Shown: positions 60,194-64,000 of the stretch, piece by piece | How positions within the stretch are numbered: the stretch's first letter is position 1 | Layout of the letters: every line of letters starts with the position of its first letter | Assembly: GCA_963576475.1 (NCBI GenBank) | Contig: OY754968.1 | Coordinates: 13,744,616-13,808,615, forward strand | Direction: 5' to 3' | Origin: Molanna angustata | Taxonomy: Eukaryota; Arthropoda; Insecta; Trichoptera; Molannidae | DNA: 64,000 bases | Made by a program: the position numbers and the translations under genes | Notes under the pieces: generated by a model | Told to the model about the DNA's origin: nothing | The model's input: the letters and a program-made list of their open reading frames with translations, nothing else | The model's database searches: none

Positions 60194-60598
60194 ATGTCTC
60201 TTATAAATTCTATAAAAAATATTATCAAACTTGATAAGTTCAATTTTATGAGGGTGCCATCTATAAATTCATGCCAGTTTTTATGCACAACAAGTGATAT
60301 TCCGATAGATTTTGTTAAAAAACGTCGAGAACCAGTAGTAGTGATACCATTAGAAACAAGTGTGAAATATATGAATAGTAATGCATATAAATTGACGTAC
60401 GGGGAGAGTCCAGTTTGGGCGCAATATCGTAGAAATCATAAAGGCCAAATACCCCCAAGAAAAACGCGCAAGACTTGCGTTCGAAAAGGATTAATTGCTA
60501 CAGGAAACCCTTGCCCTATTTGTAGGGATGAGTATTTGGTTTTACACGAAACTAACATTAAATTGTTGAAACAGTTTGTGTCTGAGCATACTGGACAG
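60194..60598 (+). CDS. mRpS18B: Mitochondrial ribosomal protein S18B (mS40), exon 1
   Basis: 135 codons from ATG 60194 to 'GGACAG' before donor GTATTT; phase 0. The first 30 residues are basic and free of acidic residues apart from one Asp, fitting a mitochondrial targeting peptide. The core 'SPVWAQYRRNHKGQIPP', 'RKTRKTCVRKG' and 'GNPCPICRDEYLVLH', then 'NIKLLKQFVSEHTGQ', is the S18B signature, including the CxxC pair used for zinc. In the mitoribosome the protein (mS40) sits in the small subunit. The family continues some 80-100 residues further, so at least one more exon is expected. I did not find it before the window end. The first ATG of the open frame is used. Confidence 0.93.
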
Positions 60599-60714
60599 GT
60601 ATTTAAATAATTTATTATTCTTTTTATGTATTGATTTAGAATTTTACTATCAATTTCAATGAGTCATTCTATGTCAACTTCACTAGGGATCGCAATCCGG
60701 TAAATTAAAAATAT

Positions 60715-61346
60715 TAGAAATGTGTAACACTGCGCTTCGCCGCGCAATTGAGTCAACTGAGTTCACTGCGCCGGGTGTGTTAAAACACTTCTTCAAAATG
60801 GGTTGGCGCAGTAAGCTCAGGACCGGGGGAATTTGAAAGGTGTTGAGTTGCTCGCTTTTAAACCGACCTATTCTTGAGTTTTTTAAGTTAAAGAAAGAAT
60901 GAAAAGTAGAATCATAAAAGTAGTGATAAGTATTTATAATTGAGTGCAGGAAATATAATGAATACCTAAATATACCTTAATTATATACAATACCTACATT
61001 TTTTAATTATTTTTTCTTATAATTTGTAATTGAATATACCTTTATTAATATTATTATAAACAGTTCTATGTATTAATAAAATAAAATAAAAATATTTTAT
61101 TTTTATTATTAGCTCAATGAACCAGCGCGGCACAGTGAGCTACCAGAGTCACTGAGTTGCTTGTACATGTGTTATGTGATTGTGTCACTGACTCGCTGAG
61201 TAAATCCAGCGAGCCAATGCAGTTCGCGTGCATACCATTTAGTTGCGCCATGGCGCAATTTTGAGTTAACACAGTGAGCCGGCACAGTGAACTGTGTTTG
61301 AGTTATTGGGTTGGCGCAAGGAATTTTATTGAGTTACCCATGTCTA
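60715..61346. mobile_element. 632-bp hAT MITE with perfect 8-bp TSD
   Basis: Ends 'TAGAAATGTGTAACAC' and (inverted) 'TAGACATGGGTAACTC', flanked on both sides by AAAAATAT (60707-60714, 61347-61354). The interior has repeated GAGTCACTGAG / GTGAGC / TTGCGCC motifs and no open frame. An eight-base duplication and a TAGACATGGG terminus fit hAT. Confidence 0.92.
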
Positions 61347-61447
61347 AAAAATATACATGAAACTGATGTATAGAAGCTAATTTGGCCTTCGCGGTCGTTG
61401 TTAGACGATTATTAATACATTCATTGGTAATTGTTTACAAGTAGTAT

Positions 61448-62141
61448 TGTCCCTGGCCGATCGCAATAATGTTTATATCAATAGATAGATGGACACGTAT
61501 ATATTAGGGGAAATATAAAAACTTTTGGCAGTAAAGCTTTAAAAAATTATAAATAAATTTACGGAAAATGTATGGAGGAATCCATTACAATTTCTTAGTT
61601 TTCTGACACTATTTGAATTTCCGAAACTCGCCACTAGGTGGCGATTCTGCCCCCAAACTACTAGCGTTTTGAAAGCAAATTCTAAACAATAATACAATCG
61701 CAATTTGTCACATTCACACCCGTGGTATAAATATTATAATATAGTATATGATGCAACTCGCTCACACGAGTCGCAATTATAACTACATACTAACTTAACC
61801 AACATATTCACACCAAACTTTTGCAAACCAAAGCGAGTTACATTAATTATCAAAATGAGTCATAAATTTTTCAAGATAGAAAATGTGAGTATAATTTAAA
61901 TATTATGTTGTAATATAATTGTATTGCGCTAGTGTTCAAGTCTGGTGGCGAATTTCGGAAACTTGAGTATAGTCAGGAAACCAACCATTTGTATTATGGA
62001 TTCCTTCATACATTTCTTGCAATTTTATTTTATTTTTTATAATTTTTTAAAGCATGACCGCCAAATAAAATTTATTTTCCCGTAATATTTACGCATTTAT
62101 TTATCTATTGATATAAAAATTATTGCGATCGGCGAGGGACA
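61448..62141. mobile_element. Foldback element with start-exon-like centre
   Basis: Ends 'TGTCCCTGGCCGATCGCAAT' and 'ATTGCGATCGGCGAGGGACA'. The arms of about 200 bp (to 61675 and from 61940) are inverted ('GTATGGAGGAATCCAT' / 'ATGGATTCCTTCATAC', 'CGCCACTAGGTGGCG' near the inner edge). The centre (61676-61939) is not palindromic. Confidence 0.8.
61855..61884 (+). other. Candidate captured first exon
   Basis: ATG in good context (CAAAATGAG) opens ten codons (MSHKFFKIEN) followed by GTGAGTATAA, a consensus-like donor. TATAAATATTATAATATAG lies about 120 bp upstream. Product not recognised. Confidence 0.3.
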
Positions 62142-62142
62142 T

Positions 62143-62257
62143 CTTATTGAGTTCTATAATATTGCAAGATATTATAGAACTCCATAAGATAATTATATCC
62201 GTGATATGGATGTTCATGAGGGTTTTGATTTCACCGTTTGGGGGGACTTGCCCCCTG
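62143..62257. mobile_element. Palindromic MITE P1, partial
   Basis: Left end missing. Right end 'GAGGGTTTTGATTTCACCG' 'TTTGGGGGGACTTGCCCCC'. Directly abuts the foldback element. Confidence 0.75.
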
Positions 62258-62479
62258 GTCAGATCCTTACACAGAGCACTGGATCGATGGGCCGGATTGC
62301 AATCCCTAAACTCCACACATTCATTTTTCTAACTATCTTTAGTTTTGAATGTATATGGAGACTAGAAAAAATACAAAAGCCTGTTTCCAAAATATGGTAC
62401 AATCTCATTACTCCGGCACTTATGCAGTCGCAAGAGTGCTGAATTACATAAAGTTTGTAAAAAAATATTCATAGAGTGC

Positions 62480-64000
62480 TTTTCACTTAATATGTATATG
62501 GAAAATTTGGAGACCAGTAAAAGTAGTTTCCATCCCAAAACCAGGCCGAGAAAACTATACAGAGGAAAAAGCTTTTCGACTGATCAGCTTAACCTCCTTT
62601 GTTATCAAAACAATGGAAAAACTGGTTGACCGGTATGTAAAGGAGGGAGCATTAAGGAAAAAACCCTTGCACTGACACTTATTTGCATACCAACCGGGAA
62701 GATCCACAGAAGCAGCACTACATGAAATAGCACTGAGCATCGAAAAATGCTTATATTATAAGGAGCTAGCACTTGGGACATTCATTGGCATAGAGGGAGC
62801 ATTTGACCAAACCTCAAAGTGATTACCAAGGCTGCCAAGAGGCATGGTATTGAGAACACCATAAGAAGATGGAGCAACACAATGCTTAAAGATAGAATAA
62901 TATCAGCGACCATTTTCATTGAATTGGTAAGGGCATTCACTAACAGAGGCTGTCCTCAGGGGGGGTACTGTCACCCCTACTTTGGACCCTGGTGGTGGAT
63001 GAACTACTTGTTAAACTTGAGGAAAAAGGGATTAAAGCCATATTGTGAGTGGAAAATTTCCAAGGACAGACTCGGAAGTGACTCAATCAGTTATCCAGAT
63101 AGTAAAAGAATGGTGCAAAGATGTTGGATTGAAAATTAACCTCAAAGCAGCATAAAAAGAAGAAACTAGAAGGGTTTATCACACCAACTCTTTTTGGAAA
63201 GCAGATCACACTTAGTGACCATATTTCAATACCTTGCAGCAATAATCGACAAGGGATTAAACTGGAAACAACACGTTGATTACATAATAAATAAAGCCAG
63301 TAGAGTTTTCTGAGCATGCAGAAGAACCTTTGGGAAATCATGGGGACTTAAACCCAAAACTCTATACTGGGTCTACACCACCAAAATTAAACCAATCATC
63401 AGCTATGCTGCACTGGTGTGGTGGCCAAGAACAAAACTTATATCCTGCAAGAACCAGCTAAGAAGGTTACAGAGACTTACGTATATGGGAATTACAGGTG
63501 CAATAAGAACAGCACCAACAGCTGCTTTAGAGGTCCTTCTTGGCCTCCCACACCTTCACATAGTGATTGAGGCAGAGGCGAGGCTTAGATTATACAGATT
63601 AGTCTGTAATAGCCTTTGGAGTAGTAAGTATGTAGGCTACGATCATACTAATTTTAGTGGGGACAAAATACTGTACTCATTACTACATACAAGTTCAGAT
63701 AAAATGTTAACAAGTATCACTACCAAAAACCATTCACAGTCAGTTACCCTACATATGAAGAATGTGATGGGAAAAAGAATACAAGCCAAAAAAGCAGGGA
63801 TTAAAAACCAACAAGGGCACTGGGACATTGTTGGGGAACCAGGATTAATTTTTCATGTAATCATAAAACGTGGATGTGAGAATATAAATAGGAACTATAT
63901 GAACAAGAACATTTATATTTGATTAGACAGCAAAGCAGCCCTTAAGGCGCCAGAATCATACCAGATTACAACAAAACTGGTATGGGACTGTCTAAAATAC
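62480..64000 (+). mobile_element. R1/LOA-like LINE, decayed, runs off the window
   Basis: Broken plus-strand frames give, in order: 'VVSIPKPGRENYTEEKAFRL' (RT fingers), 'LTSFVIKTMEKLVDRYV', 'AYQPGRSTEAALHEIALSIE', 'ALGTFIGIEGAFDQTSK' (palm A), 'NRGCPQGGYCHPYFGPWWW' (motif B), no intact YADD, 'QRLTYMGITGAIRTAPTAAL' and 'EVLLGLPHLHIVIEAEARLR', and at the edge 'DSKAALKAPES', the RNase H start. Several stops and frameshifts occur (for example at 62668, 62819). The RT to RNase H order indicates R1/LOA. Confidence 0.8.

Overview
The window is AT-rich nuclear DNA of an insect, most likely a moth or butterfly. Two conserved host genes are split by consensus GT/AG introns. The rest is dense with Helentron-like (HINE) elements, Jockey/CR1/RTE/R1-LOA non-LTR fragments, several tRNA-headed SINE families, foldback MITEs, minisatellites and one Ty3/gypsy fossil. 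There are no operons, prokaryotic signals or CRISPR arrays. The lepidopteran assignment is inference from element composition and the protein matches.

Host genes. (1) A PNUTS/PPP1R10 homologue (PP1 nuclear targeting subunit) lies on the minus strand. Three coding exons are recognised: 42664-42567, 23495-23221 and 22453-21329. Their splice sites and phases join into one frame. The 19-kb intron between the first two is a transposon landfill holding almost everything between 23.5 and 42.5 kb. The start-codon exon and the 3' exons (PP1-binding motif, zinc finger) were not found. (2) The first coding exon of a mitochondrial ribosomal protein S18B (mS40) homologue lies at 60194-60598 on the plus strand. 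A 632-bp hAT MITE sits in its following intron.

Layout. 0-14.7 kb: HINE copies, a large inverted structure (1.67-5.56 kb) built from arms rich in a GGACAATTGACCGT-type minisatellite, two more minisatellites (84 bp and 39 bp), a 678-bp TIR MITE and nested palindromic MITEs. 14.7-21.3 kb: mostly unrecognised AT-rich DNA. 21.3-42.7 kb: the PNUTS gene with LINE, SINE, HINE, pogo-like and satellite insertions. 42.7-47 kb: sparse relics upstream of the known PNUTS exons. 47-59.6 kb: a minus-strand Ty3/gypsy element split by two copies of a 4-bp-TSD element. One of those copies was itself invaded by a LINE and a 3.4-kb TIR element, which in turn holds a LINE tail and a Tc1-like transposase. Long (TA)n arrays follow. 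59.6-64 kb: mRpS18B exon 1, the hAT MITE, a foldback element with a gene-start-like centre, and a decayed R1/LOA-type LINE running off the end.

No cohesive multi-gene system is visible. The best observations are the dated nesting with matching target-site duplications, a perfect 91-bp inverted repeat, a hammerhead-like motif, a foldback element carrying a promoter-like start exon, a SINE sharing its 3' tail with a LINE, and a SINE carried inside a DNA transposon family. All matches come from reading the sequence; no search was run.
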